From the NCBI RefSeq assembly GCF_024055795.1, contig NZ_JAMXMY010000004.1:1-64000 (forward strand): a DNA stretch of 64,000 nt, given 5' to 3'. The notes below the pieces were generated by a model. It worked only from the letters and a program-made list of their open reading frames with translations. It made no database searches and was not told where the DNA came from. The position numbers and the translations under genes were made by a program. This document shows positions 40,271-48,643 of this stretch, piece by piece (the first letter of the stretch is position 1; every line of letters starts with the position of its first letter). The stretch comes from Actinoallomurus purpureus. GTDB lineage: Bacteria; Actinomycetota; Actinomycetes; Streptosporangiales; Streptosporangiaceae.

Positions 40271-42007
40271 GCGGAGGCGGCGGACCATGGAGACGGCACC
40301 GGAGGACGCGGCGAGCAGTCCCGCCAGCGCCAGGGCGGCCAGCGCTCCGTGCTCCGCCTGGGCCGGCTCCTGGGCCGCGACCGTCCGCATCGGCGGGATG
40401 CGCTTCGGCGGCCCGCCCACCGGCGGAAGGCCGAACCTGGCCGGGACGGGCAGCGCCGCCCCCGCCTGCGGGACCGGCCGGGTGACCGGAACGCGCGGCA
40501 GGTCGGGAAGCGCCCGCGCGCCCGGAACCGTCCCGGCGACGCCGGAGTCGCCCCCGATGGGGGAACCGGCCGTGGAGGTCCCGGAGGCGGTCCGAGTGGT
40601 GCCGGAAGCGGGCTGAGCGGCGTCCGCCGGGCCGCCGAACCGGACCGGCCTGGGCAGCTCCGGCAACGCGCCCGGAAGGTCGTCGGCGAGGTCGGCCAGA
40701 CGGCCGCCCACCGGGAGGGACGCGGTCCGCTGGGTCTGGGCCTGGGTCTGGGTCTGGGGCGCCGGGACGGCGACGGGCGGCCTCGGCACGTCGGGCACCG
40801 CCGGCGTCACGGGCACGCTCACGCGCCGGAGCGGCTGGAACCGCAGCCGGGGGAAGACGGGCATGGCCGCCGGGTTCGCCGTCACCGCTCCCGTACGCGA
40901 CGACGTGCCCGGCAGCTGCGGGAGCTCGCTCAGCGGCGCCCGCGCCGCCGTGACGTGGTGCGCGGAGGCGCAGTGGTCGTCACCGCCGCCGCAGCCGGCG
41001 AACGCGTGGCCGATGACGGCGGCGGCGTTGCCGCAGACGTTGACCGGCGCGGTCACGGGAACGGTCGCCTGGTTGCCGCCCCCGACGCTGTGCCGCCCGT
41101 TGGTCCGGCCGCCCGTGCCGGAGCCGCCGCGCACCGGGGGGATCACGCCCGAGCACCCGGCGGCCGCGTCGCCGAGGATCGCAGCGGCGTTGCCGCAGAC
41201 GTTCACGGGCGCGGTCACGGGGACCTGCACCTGGTTGCCGCCAAGGACGCTGTGCCGCCCGTTGGTACGGCCGCCGCCGGTGCTCCCGGGGCCGGTGACC
41301 GCCGCGCCGCCCTCGCACCCGGCGATCGCGTTGCCGACGGCGTTGCCGCAGACGTTGACGGGGGCCTTGATCGGGACGTTGACCTGGTTGCCACCGCCGA
41401 TGCTGTGCCGCCCGGAGGTCGAGCCTCCGCCGCCGTCGCCACCGCGCTTGACCGTGGCGCCGCCCTCGCACCCGGCGGCGGCCCTGCCGAGCACGGCGGC
41501 GGAGTTACCGCAGATGTTCACCGGCGCGCTGATCGGGACGTTGACCTGGTTGCCGCCGAGCACCGATCCGCCACCGGTCGTGCGCCCGCCGTTGCCGCCG
41601 TTGCCGCCGCTGTGGCCGCCGGAGACGGAGGCGCCGCCCTCGCAGCCGGCCGCGGAGCGGCCCACGACGGCGACGGCGTTGCCGCAGACGTTGACGGGCG
41701 CGCTGATGGGGGCGTCGACCTGGTTGCCGCCGCCGACGCTGTGCCGCCCGGACGTCGACTGCCCGCCGCCGGTGCCGCCACGGCGCACGGACGCGCCGCC
41801 GGTCGACCCGGCGATCGAGTGCCCGATGACCGCGACGGCGTTGCCGCTGACGTCGACCGGCGCCGAAACGGGCGCCTTGACCTGGTTTCCGCCGAGCACG
41901 CTGCCCGCGCCGTCGGTGACGTCGGCGAGGGCCGGACCGGCACCGAGCGCGACGAAGCTCGCGGTGAGTAGGGTGGCACGCGCGGTGCTCTTCGCCCATG
42001 TAGGCAT
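40262..42007 (-). CDS. Six-repeat chaplin with C-terminal membrane anchor
   Basis: A 581-residue exported protein; chaplins assemble into the hydrophobic coat that lets aerial hyphae and spores leave water. After the signal peptide (TLLTASFVALGAGPALA) come six chaplin domains of the pattern GGNQV-x4-APVNVCGN-x(n)-AGC, starting near residues 36, 90, 147, 202, 253 and 309. The first lacks both cysteines (VSGN and AGST), and the fourth is shortened between its cysteines (NAVGNAIAGC). A 200-residue proline/threonine-rich spacer leads to a final hydrophobic span and MVRRLRDR. No LPxTG-like sortase motif precedes the span. AAAGGAG lies nine bases before the ATG. Confidence 0.9.
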   Translation of the reverse strand: MPTWAKSTARATLLTASFVALGAGPALADVTDGAGSVLGGNQVKAPVSAPVDVSGNAVAVIGHSIAGSTGGASVRRGGTGGGQSTSGRHSVGGGNQVDAPISAPVNVCGNAVAVVGRSAAGCEGGASVSGGHSGGNGGNGGRTTGGGSVLGGNQVNVPISAPVNICGNSAAVLGRAAAGCEGGATVKRGGDGGGGSTSGRHSIGGGNQVNVPIKAPVNVCGNAVGNAIAGCEGGAAVTGPGSTGGGRTNGRHSVLGGNQVQVPVTAPVNVCGNAAAILGDAAAGCSGVIPPVRGGSGTGGRTNGRHSVGGGNQATVPVTAPVNVCGNAAAVIGHAFAGCGGGDDHCASAHHVTAARAPLSELPQLPGTSSRTGAVTANPAAMPVFPRLRFQPLRRVSVPVTPAVPDVPRPPVAVPAPQTQTQAQTQRTASLPVGGRLADLADDLPGALPELPRPVRFGGPADAAQPASGTTRTASGTSTAGSPIGGDSGVAGTVPGARALPDLPRVPVTRPVPQAGAALPVPARFGLPPVGGPPKRIPPMRTVAAQEPAQAEHGALAALALAGLLAASSGAVSMVRRLRDR

Positions 42008-42145
42008 GGATGAAGCTCCTTTGATTCAGGGTGGGGAGAACGTCTCTCAGGGTTCGGAGAACGTCTCTCGGGGGGATCCACGGCGTGGCCGCACGAATGC
42101 GGGCACGCCTCGACCCGGCGGGGGGCCGGGCCGGTGATGGGGGAA

Positions 42146-42937
42146 CTAGTCAGGCGAAAAGGAAGGCTCGTCCGCCGCGGTGCGGACGGCCGGAGGGACC
42201 GTCCGCACGATGAGAGCGGACGCGCGCGAGCGGCCTGAGGCCGCCCCGAACCCGGGGGCGCGCCAGAGCCCCGTCTGGATGACGCCGTCGCCGACGGACG
42301 GGGGAAGCGCCTGCGCCCGGTGCGGCAGCTGTTGCGGCATCCGTGGCATGGCCGGCGCGGGGACCCGGGAACGGGTCGCGTGATCGGCGGAGGCCTTCTC
42401 GGACGCCCCCGTTGCGGCGAACGGGCCGGTGCTCGTCACCGGCCCGCGACCGGCCGCGGCGCGATGGCCATGGCCGTGGCCGGGGTGCCGCGGTGCCCGA
42501 GAAGGATCCGCCGTGACCTCCGAGGTGCCGGGCCGTACGGCTCCGGCCACTCCGCCCGCCGCCCGTGACGGCGCGGCGGGGATCAACGGCAGGCGAGAGT
42601 GCCGGAGGACCGCCCCGGGAACGTGCACGGCCGGTGCGGCGGCGTGCAACGGCGGCATGTCACGCGTGATCGCGATGACATGCCGACCCGTGTGCGCGAC
42701 GGCGCTGGGAAGGCGTGCTCCCGGAACGGTGTCGGCGTGTGCCTGCCCGGCGGCTCCGAGCAGCCAACCGGCGACCGCGATGCCCGCCATGGCGAGCAGG
42801 CGCCGCGTGACCGGCAGCGCGAGGAGACCGAGCAGGCGCCGGGTGCCAAATCGCTTGCGGAGACACGGTCGCGTGAGGAGACCCGGGCAGCGCACGACGA
42901 CGGAGGCGCACCTCCGTGACCGCGACCACCTGGACAC
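42146..42937 (-). CDS. Secreted proline/histidine-rich protein next to chaplin
   Basis: About 263 residues. The GTG at 42937 is seven bases after AAGGAGG. An arginine-rich start and a hydrophobic segment (LLAMAGIAVAGWLLGAAG) form a long signal peptide ending at AHA. The rest is rich in Pro, Ala, His and Arg and appears disordered, with a run of Gly-His pairs mid-way. I recognise no domain. It lies upstream of the chaplin gene on the same strand, so a cell-surface role is possible (inference). Confidence 0.65.
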   Translation of the reverse strand: MSRWSRSRRCASVVVRCPGLLTRPCLRKRFGTRRLLGLLALPVTRRLLAMAGIAVAGWLLGAAGQAHADTVPGARLPSAVAHTGRHVIAITRDMPPLHAAAPAVHVPGAVLRHSRLPLIPAAPSRAAGGVAGAVRPGTSEVTADPSRAPRHPGHGHGHRAAAGRGPVTSTGPFAATGASEKASADHATRSRVPAPAMPRMPQQLPHRAQALPPSVGDGVIQTGLWRAPGFGAASGRSRASALIVRTVPPAVRTAADEPSFSPD

Positions 42938-43046
42938 CACACGCCCTCCTTGGCATCGACCCACCGCGTGGAACGCAAAGGCGTTCCGTACGGTGAGTCA
43001 CGCTATCACCACGGAGAGCATTGAATCGACAATTGCCGAGAGGTTT

Positions 43047-44354
43047 TCAGGCGTGATCAAGAAAATGGTCGAGAACGCGCACGCCGAAGCGAAGACCGTC
43101 GACGGGAACGCGTTCGTCGATGCCGTGGAACATTCCGGAAAAATCCATATCCTTCGGCAATTTCAGCGGCGCGAAGCCGAAGCAGCGAATGCCCAGCGTG
43201 GCGAACGACTTCGCGTCCGTCCCACCGGACAGGCAGTACGGCACCGGCCGCGCCTGCGGGTCGTGCGCCTTCAGCGCCGAGGCCATCGCCGCCACCAGCG
43301 GCCCGTCGAACTCCGTCTCGACCGCGATGTCGTGGTGGACGAACTCCCGCCGTACGTGCTCGCCGAGCAGTTCGTCGACGGTCGCGAAGAACTCCTCCTC
43401 ATGGCCCGGCAGGAATCGGCCGTCGACCTGAGCGGTGGCGGTTTGTGGAATTACATTCGCTTTGTAGCCTGCATCCAGAACGGTCGGATTCAGGGTATTT
43501 CTGACTGTCGCGCCGATCATTCGGGACAGCGGCCCGAGCTCCCTCACCATCTTGTCGATGTCGCCCGCGTCGAACTCCACACCCGTCGCGTCGCAGACCT
43601 CTTCCAGGAAGGCGCGCACCGTCTTCGTCAGCCGTACCGGGAACTCGTGCTCACCCAGCCGCGCGACCGCCCCCGCCAGCGCCGTCACCGCGTTGTCCGG
43701 GTGGACCATCGACCCGTGCCCCGCCGTACCCTCGGCGATCAGCCGCATCCAGGCCAGGCCCTTCTCGGCCGTCTCGATCAGGTAGAGACGCTCGTCGTTC
43801 GGCAGCGTCAGGCTGAAACCGCCGACCTCCCCGATCGCCTCCGTGCAGCCCTCGAACAGCTCCGGATGGTTGTCGACCAGCCAGTGCGCGCCCCACTTGC
43901 CCCCCGCCTCCTCGTCCGCGAGGAAGGCCAGCACCACGTCGCGCTCCGGCCGGCGCCCCTGGCGCAGCCGCTCCCGGACCGTCGCGAGGACCATCGCGTC
44001 CATGTCCTTCATGTCGACCGCGCCGCGCCCCCACACGCAGCCGTCGGCGATCTCCCCGCCGAACGGATCGCGGGTCCAGTCCTCCTTACGCGCCGGGACG
44101 ACGTCCAGATGCCCGTGGATCAACAGCGCGTCCCGCTGGGGATCGGTCCCCTCGATCCGTACGACCACACTCGACCGCTTCGCGTGCGACTCGTAGATCT
44201 TCGGCTCGAGGCCGACCTCCGCGAGCTTCTCCGCCACGTACTCCGCGGCCGCCCGCTCCCCTGGCCCGCTGTGGTCACCCGGATTGGAGGTGTCGATGCG
44301 GATCAGGTCGCTGCACAGCTGGACGACCTCGTCCTCCGCCGAAGGGTCGCTCAC
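43047..44354 (-). CDS. M20-family zinc peptidase/deacylase
   Basis: A 435-residue metal-dependent amidohydrolase of the ArgE/DapE/carboxypeptidase G2 group. Metal ligands are visible in order: LIHGHLDVVP (His), WGRGAVDMKD (bridging Asp), LADEEAGGKWG (Glu pair), and the late FHGIDERV (His). The dimerisation lid lies between, with GTAGHGSM. The GTG at 44354 has GGAGG five bases upstream. The natural substrate is not readable. It is divergent from tRNA-Leu. Confidence 0.9.
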   Translation of the reverse strand: MSDPSAEDEVVQLCSDLIRIDTSNPGDHSGPGERAAAEYVAEKLAEVGLEPKIYESHAKRSSVVVRIEGTDPQRDALLIHGHLDVVPARKEDWTRDPFGGEIADGCVWGRGAVDMKDMDAMVLATVRERLRQGRRPERDVVLAFLADEEAGGKWGAHWLVDNHPELFEGCTEAIGEVGGFSLTLPNDERLYLIETAEKGLAWMRLIAEGTAGHGSMVHPDNAVTALAGAVARLGEHEFPVRLTKTVRAFLEEVCDATGVEFDAGDIDKMVRELGPLSRMIGATVRNTLNPTVLDAGYKANVIPQTATAQVDGRFLPGHEEEFFATVDELLGEHVRREFVHHDIAVETEFDGPLVAAMASALKAHDPQARPVPYCLSGGTDAKSFATLGIRCFGFAPLKLPKDMDFSGMFHGIDERVPVDGLRFGVRVLDHFLDHA

Positions 44355-44582
44355 ATTGCCTCCTCGCACACACGGCGCCGAACCGGAGGACCCGCCCACC
44401 GCGTCGGCGCGGCCCGTCACCGGCATCCGGCTCGTTTCGCCCAGGTTGTTCCGGCAGGACCATCCTCCCGCAGCCACGCCTCCACCCCGCCACCCGCCAC
44501 CCGACCGAAACCGACTTCGCGGCATCACCAGGGATTTGCTATCGTGTGGCAGCCGACGCGGGAAGCCGCGGAGGCACACCAC

Positions 44583-44668
44583 GTCCGGGTGGCGGAATAG
44601 GCAGACGCGCTAGCTTGAGGTGCTAGTGCCCTTTACGGGGCATGGGGGTTCAAGTCCCCCCTCGGACA
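44583..44668 (+). tRNA. tRNA-Leu (anticodon GAG)
   Basis: A class II tRNA with a long variable arm (TGCCCTTTACGGGGCA). Acceptor GTCCGGG pairs with CTCGGAC allowing one G-T, the anticodon stem is CTAGC/GCTAG with loop TTGAGGT, and the T arm has GGTTCAAGTCC. The anticodon GAG reads CUC codons. Confidence 0.93.
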
Positions 44669-45031
44669 CTTCGGTCCTGGGGTCAGTGTGGTCGGAAGCG
44701 GAGCTTCCTTCCCGCTGGCCCTTCGTCATTCCGCCCGGGGGGCGACCCCCGGACCCCCCAGGCAGGGGGCTCCGCCCCCCGCGCCCCCACGCCGCCTCCC
44801 TCCACGCACGGGCGACCCCCGGACCCCCCAGGCAGGGGGCTCCGCCCCCCGCACCCCCGCGCCCGGCGATGCCGCCGCCGCGGCACGATTCCTCGACGTT
44901 CTCAACATCGTTTGACGCCGTTCCACAGTTCCCGCGCCCGGCCGGGCGCGGGGACTGCCACCTGCCGGCCCTACTAGCCCGCCCGAACCGATCATTCGGG
45001 TGCCGAGCGGGGGTAGTTCACCGTAGCGAGA
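44669..45031. repeat. Gene-free stretch with 70-bp tandem GC repeats
   Basis: A unit starting at 44740 recurs at 44810 (period 70, the first 40 or more bases identical). Each contains the hairpin GGGGGCTCCGCCCCC, a common actinomycete intergenic element. No gene is seen in these 363 bases; the hairpins may terminate transcription. Confidence 0.65.
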
Positions 45032-45184
45032 TCAACGTGCTCCCACACCGATGTCGGGCGCGACCATGATCCATCCATCGTCCGTCATGGTCAGTTCCTT
45101 AAAACCGAACCGTTGCCAGGCGCTCTTGATCTTCTTTGCGATCTGACCGCCGTTATCAGCCGTCCGTGCCGCGGAGAGCGTCAC
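45032..45184 (-). CDS. 50-residue protein translationally coupled to the VWA gene
   Basis: The GTG start overlaps the VWA gene's TGA stop (GTGA), an arrangement typical of coupled translation. The product begins TLSAARTADNGGQIAKKI and continues SAWQRFGFKELTMTDDGW, ending IMVAPDIGVGAR. It has a plausible amphipathic helix followed by a beta-hairpin. I recognise no family. It could also be the tail of a longer protein cut by rearrangement. It is the last readable gene before the GC repeats. Confidence 0.45.
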   Translation of the reverse strand: MTLSAARTADNGGQIAKKIKSAWQRFGFKELTMTDDGWIMVAPDIGVGAR

Positions 45185-46929
45185 TTACTTATTCGTTCCG
45201 CGATGATGTTCAGCAGAATCCGCTGGACGTCCTGGGGTTTAAGGGCGTGGTAGGCGGCACCGTTGGTCGTAGCGGCGATCTTTTGCAGGGTCGCCATGTC
45301 GACACCGGGGCCGAAGCCGATGGAGATGACCGGGACCGGTCTGGCCGGGTCGTCCTCCCGCTCGAGGGTGTTGAGCAGCCCAGTGAGGGTGATGCCGTCG
45401 TGGTCGTCGTTCCTGCCGTCCGTCAAGAGCAGGACGTTGTTGTAGTACCCCGGCTTGAAGGTGCTCCGGAGCGACCGGACCGCGGCGAGCACTGAGTCGT
45501 ACAGTCCGGTGTCGCCATCCGGCTTGGGCCGTGCCTGGTCCAGGGCGAGGGTGATGGCCTGGCGGCGGCTGGTCGATCCGACCCGGGCCGGCAATGGCCC
45601 GATCGGTACTTGCACGCGATAGGCCCGCTTCCCGTCCAGGTTCGTGGCGAAGGTCCACAGACCCACATCGGTGTCGTCGGGTAGCGTCGCGAGCGCGCCC
45701 TGCCCGATCTTGACGGTCGCCTGCATACGGGTCACGTTCCCGGCGACCGGTTGCAGCATCGATCCGGACACGTCGAGCAGGGCCAGTACGCGCGTGCGCA
45801 GCGACAACTGGTTCCACTTCGCGATAGCGTCGGTCACCACGGTGGCTGAAGATCGCGGGAACGCGCGGGGAATCCGCGGGCTCAGCCCGCTGACGGCGGT
45901 GAAGCCGTCACCGGCATGCCCATCGGGATCGCGAAAGCCCAGCGCCTGAACGGCGGTCCGGGCCGGTGCGCTGCGCATGGCCTGTTCCAGGAAGCGGGCG
46001 GCCCGGCTCCTCGCGCCGTCCTCGGTGGTCGGTACGAACGGGTAGTCCAGGCTTATCTCGCCCTCGCTCGGGTAAAGCGCCTCGACCTGAACGGGCGGAG
46101 CCGTGCGACCATACGCCCAAAGAGACTGTTCGGGGACGATCAGCACAGGGTCCTTGCCCTTCGTGCCGCGTCCTAGTGCGGCGAGCAGCGACTCCGGAGT
46201 CGGGGAGACGGTGCTGCGCAGGTTCTGGGCGAGCTGGGTGAACGCCGACGCCGCGTCCGGTGCGCGCTGAAGCGACATCTGCGCCATGACGAGCGCGGCC
46301 ATGCCGGCGGACTGGCCGACCGGGTCGAGGATCCGCAGGTTGACTCCCTTGATCCCGCCGGCGTCGGCCTTCGCGGTACCGGTGGGCTCTACCGATGCTC
46401 TCAGCAGCGCTTCCCAGGTCGGCTTGATGTCCTCGCGGCTGAGCCAGGCGGCGAACGAGCGCGTCGTCCCGGCGACGACCGGAGTATGGGCCACCGAAAC
46501 CGGTGTCCCGTCGGCCGCGATCCGCACGCCTGCCGTACCGCGCACCAGCGCCAGCCAGAGGGAAGAGTCGGGAATCCACACGTCGGGGATGGTCTCTCCC
46601 GGCATCGACCCCCGGCCGGACAGCACCAGCGCCGTGCCGGCCGGATCGGCCGCCCTCACTTTGGCCTGTACACACCGGCCGTCGACCATGTGCCGCTGCC
46701 GGGCGAAGACCGTCGCGACGTCCTGAACCGCCGGAGCCAGCTCGGGCGCCACGGCGACGTCGAGCACGAGACGATCACCGCACCCGCGCTGGCCCGCCAG
46801 CGCATATGTCCCCGCTCCCACCAGAACGACCAGCACGCCGACGACAGCACCCAGACTGATCAACCACGCACGGCGCCCCGATGCGGCCCGCTGGCTACGC
46901 CTCCTACCCTTACGACGCCGTTCACTCAC
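45181..46929 (-). CDS. Membrane-anchored VWA protein with solute-binding-like domain
   Basis: A 582-residue protein. A basic cytoplasmic start (RRRKGRRR) and one span at about 22-46 leave the rest outside. Residues about 50-345 resemble an extracellular solute-binding fold (DVWIPDSSLWLAL, AAWLSREDIKPTWEALL, VLIVPEQSLW). From about 380 a VWA domain has the metal-site motif DVSGSM and LLTDGRNDDHDG. Such proteins bind ligands or partners outside the cell; the role is unknown. The GTG at 46929 follows GGGGG by six bases. It is downstream of a membrane-tethered sigma-like gene. Confidence 0.82.
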   Translation of the reverse strand: MSERRRKGRRRSQRAASGRRAWLISLGAVVGVLVVLVGAGTYALAGQRGCGDRLVLDVAVAPELAPAVQDVATVFARQRHMVDGRCVQAKVRAADPAGTALVLSGRGSMPGETIPDVWIPDSSLWLALVRGTAGVRIAADGTPVSVAHTPVVAGTTRSFAAWLSREDIKPTWEALLRASVEPTGTAKADAGGIKGVNLRILDPVGQSAGMAALVMAQMSLQRAPDAASAFTQLAQNLRSTVSPTPESLLAALGRGTKGKDPVLIVPEQSLWAYGRTAPPVQVEALYPSEGEISLDYPFVPTTEDGARSRAARFLEQAMRSAPARTAVQALGFRDPDGHAGDGFTAVSGLSPRIPRAFPRSSATVVTDAIAKWNQLSLRTRVLALLDVSGSMLQPVAGNVTRMQATVKIGQGALATLPDDTDVGLWTFATNLDGKRAYRVQVPIGPLPARVGSTSRRQAITLALDQARPKPDGDTGLYDSVLAAVRSLRSTFKPGYYNNVLLLTDGRNDDHDGITLTGLLNTLEREDDPARPVPVISIGFGPGVDMATLQKIAATTNGAAYHALKPQDVQRILLNIIAERISK

Positions 46930-47239
46930 TTTTGCCCCCGATTGCCCCTTTTGCGCTGTTTTGGAGCGAAACTCTAACGCGCTTAAATCAACACGGAGAC
47001 AACCATTCGATGAAGAAAAGCCGCGACTTACGGCCGACCTTGTCATTCAAGAGATTGGCACGGCTTTTCTAGCCGAACGTGGCCACCCTCGAAAGACTTC
47101 CGGACCAATGAAGCACGAGTCGATCATCCAGCCACTGCAGGAATTTACTTTTCAGTATTTGGTCACTGCGCTGGACGGGGTACCTTAGCGGCTTTCCACT
47201 GATAGGGCCGTGGTTTGCCGGAGCTTGCGGTCGGCGCTG
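46930..47239. other. 310-base gap, promoter region of the VWA gene
   Basis: Lower in GC than its surroundings. I see no gene with a ribosome site and no long inverted repeat. It must hold the promoter of the VWA gene. Confidence 0.4.
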
Positions 47240-48493
47240 TCATCGCCGGTGGCTCGGGGTGGGTGTCTGGGATCCGGAGTTCTTGCCAGTGGGGGTAGGG
47301 CTCGGGGTAGGTGGCGGAGGAGTCGGCGTCTTCGAGTGGTGGGCCGGCGGGTTCGGGAGAACCGGCGGGGACGGAGGGAACGGCGAGTCCGGGAAAAGCG
47401 CTGACGGGCTCGGCTGGGGCCCGGTCGAGGCGTCGGGTGGAAACGAAGGGCCCGGATCCGTCGACGGCACGGCGGCCGGTGGCTCGGACGGCGGCATTCG
47501 AGGTGGTGGGGTGGCCCGGACCGAGGGCTCGGCGGTGCGCTTCCGCTCATGGGAGAGGCCCGTTCCTTTGTCGCCGGACGAGCCCTCCGAGGAATGGTCC
47601 GACCGCACGGCCATGACGCCCATTGCCACGAGCACCAGGGCCGCCAGAGCCGCGGCCTGGAGCAGGCCCTCGATACGGCGGCCGCGGAACTCTTTCCGTC
47701 GCTCGGCGCGGCCGGCACGAGAGGCCGGCGTCTCATCGCTCTCCTCCAGTTCCGCGCTGGTGGCCGCGTCGTCCTCCGGCATCGGCGTGGCGTCCGGGTC
47801 CGGCGAGGCCTTCGGGAAAGCGTGAGCCGGCTCGTCGGCGGTCTCGGACGGTGGGTCCGGCACGACCGGCATCCCGTCGGCGTCGAAGATCAGTGTCTCA
47901 TCGGGCGTGCCCTCCACCGCCGCACACGCGGCGAGCACCCGCTCCGACTGGTCCTCCGACGGCTCGCACCGTCGTCTTATCAGCCGGCGCAGCGTGTCCT
48001 CGTCGAATGAGGTGAGCACGACCGGGTCATGCGCCTCCTGGCCGTGGCCCGCGGAGAGGGCGCGCTCCAGTCTCCGCCGCGAGCCCTGGACGAGAGCGGC
48101 GGCCGTGTCCGGTGCCATGTTCAGGATCCAGGCGATCTCCTCCGGCACCAAGGAGATGGCCAGGGCGAGGACATCGCGGTCCTCGGGCTCCAGGCCGGCC
48201 AGCGCCCGCCACATCGGATCCGACATGAGCGTGGTCGCGGGCTTGCGAACGAAGGCCCCGTGCCGCACGCATTCGGCGCGGGCCAGCGCGTGCAGCCACA
48301 CCGGCAGCGTGTCCTCGTCCGCCGGCACCGAATCCGGGTTACGCGCTACTGCGACGAAGGCGTCGCGCACGGCCTCCGCTGCTCTGTCACCGAGCATGAC
48401 GTGGCAGTAGATCTGCAAAGATCCGGCGTGCTCGTCATAGAGCGCGGCGTAAGCCCCCGGGGCCCCTGCCCGCAGATCCTCGGTAAGAGACAC
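47240..48493 (-). CDS. ECF sigma-like protein tethered by a membrane span
   Basis: A 417-residue protein. Residues about 4-80 resemble sigma region 2 (AYAALYDEHAGSLQIYCHVM) and about 100-150 sigma region 4 (LEPEDRDVLALAISLVP then EEIAWILNM). An acidic linker is followed by a span at about 277-296 and an outer tail of over 100 residues rich in proline, serine and threonine. The cytoplasmic part could bind RNA polymerase while the tail senses the surface; release or in-place action is unknown. The GTG at 48493 follows GGAGGA by six bases. It faces the same way as the VWA gene and the giant protein. Confidence 0.72.
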   Translation of the reverse strand: MSLTEDLRAGAPGAYAALYDEHAGSLQIYCHVMLGDRAAEAVRDAFVAVARNPDSVPADEDTLPVWLHALARAECVRHGAFVRKPATTLMSDPMWRALAGLEPEDRDVLALAISLVPEEIAWILNMAPDTAAALVQGSRRRLERALSAGHGQEAHDPVVLTSFDEDTLRRLIRRRCEPSEDQSERVLAACAAVEGTPDETLIFDADGMPVVPDPPSETADEPAHAFPKASPDPDATPMPEDDAATSAELEESDETPASRAGRAERRKEFRGRRIEGLLQAAALAALVLVAMGVMAVRSDHSSEGSSGDKGTGLSHERKRTAEPSVRATPPPRMPPSEPPAAVPSTDPGPSFPPDASTGPQPSPSALFPDSPFPPSPPVLPNPPAHHSKTPTPPPPTPSPTPTGKNSGSQTPTPSHRR

Positions 48494-48643
48494 CGGTTCC
48501 TCCACCGCCGTATCACTGGGCTCGGGGCCCGCTGCTAGCCGACGACGAGCCCCACACCCCAGCCCATGGGCCTTTGGCCTCTGCCTTCGCGCCCGCCCGA
48601 CTGGACCTCCCTATCCTCTCGGGCCATCGGATGGGCCTGGTCG

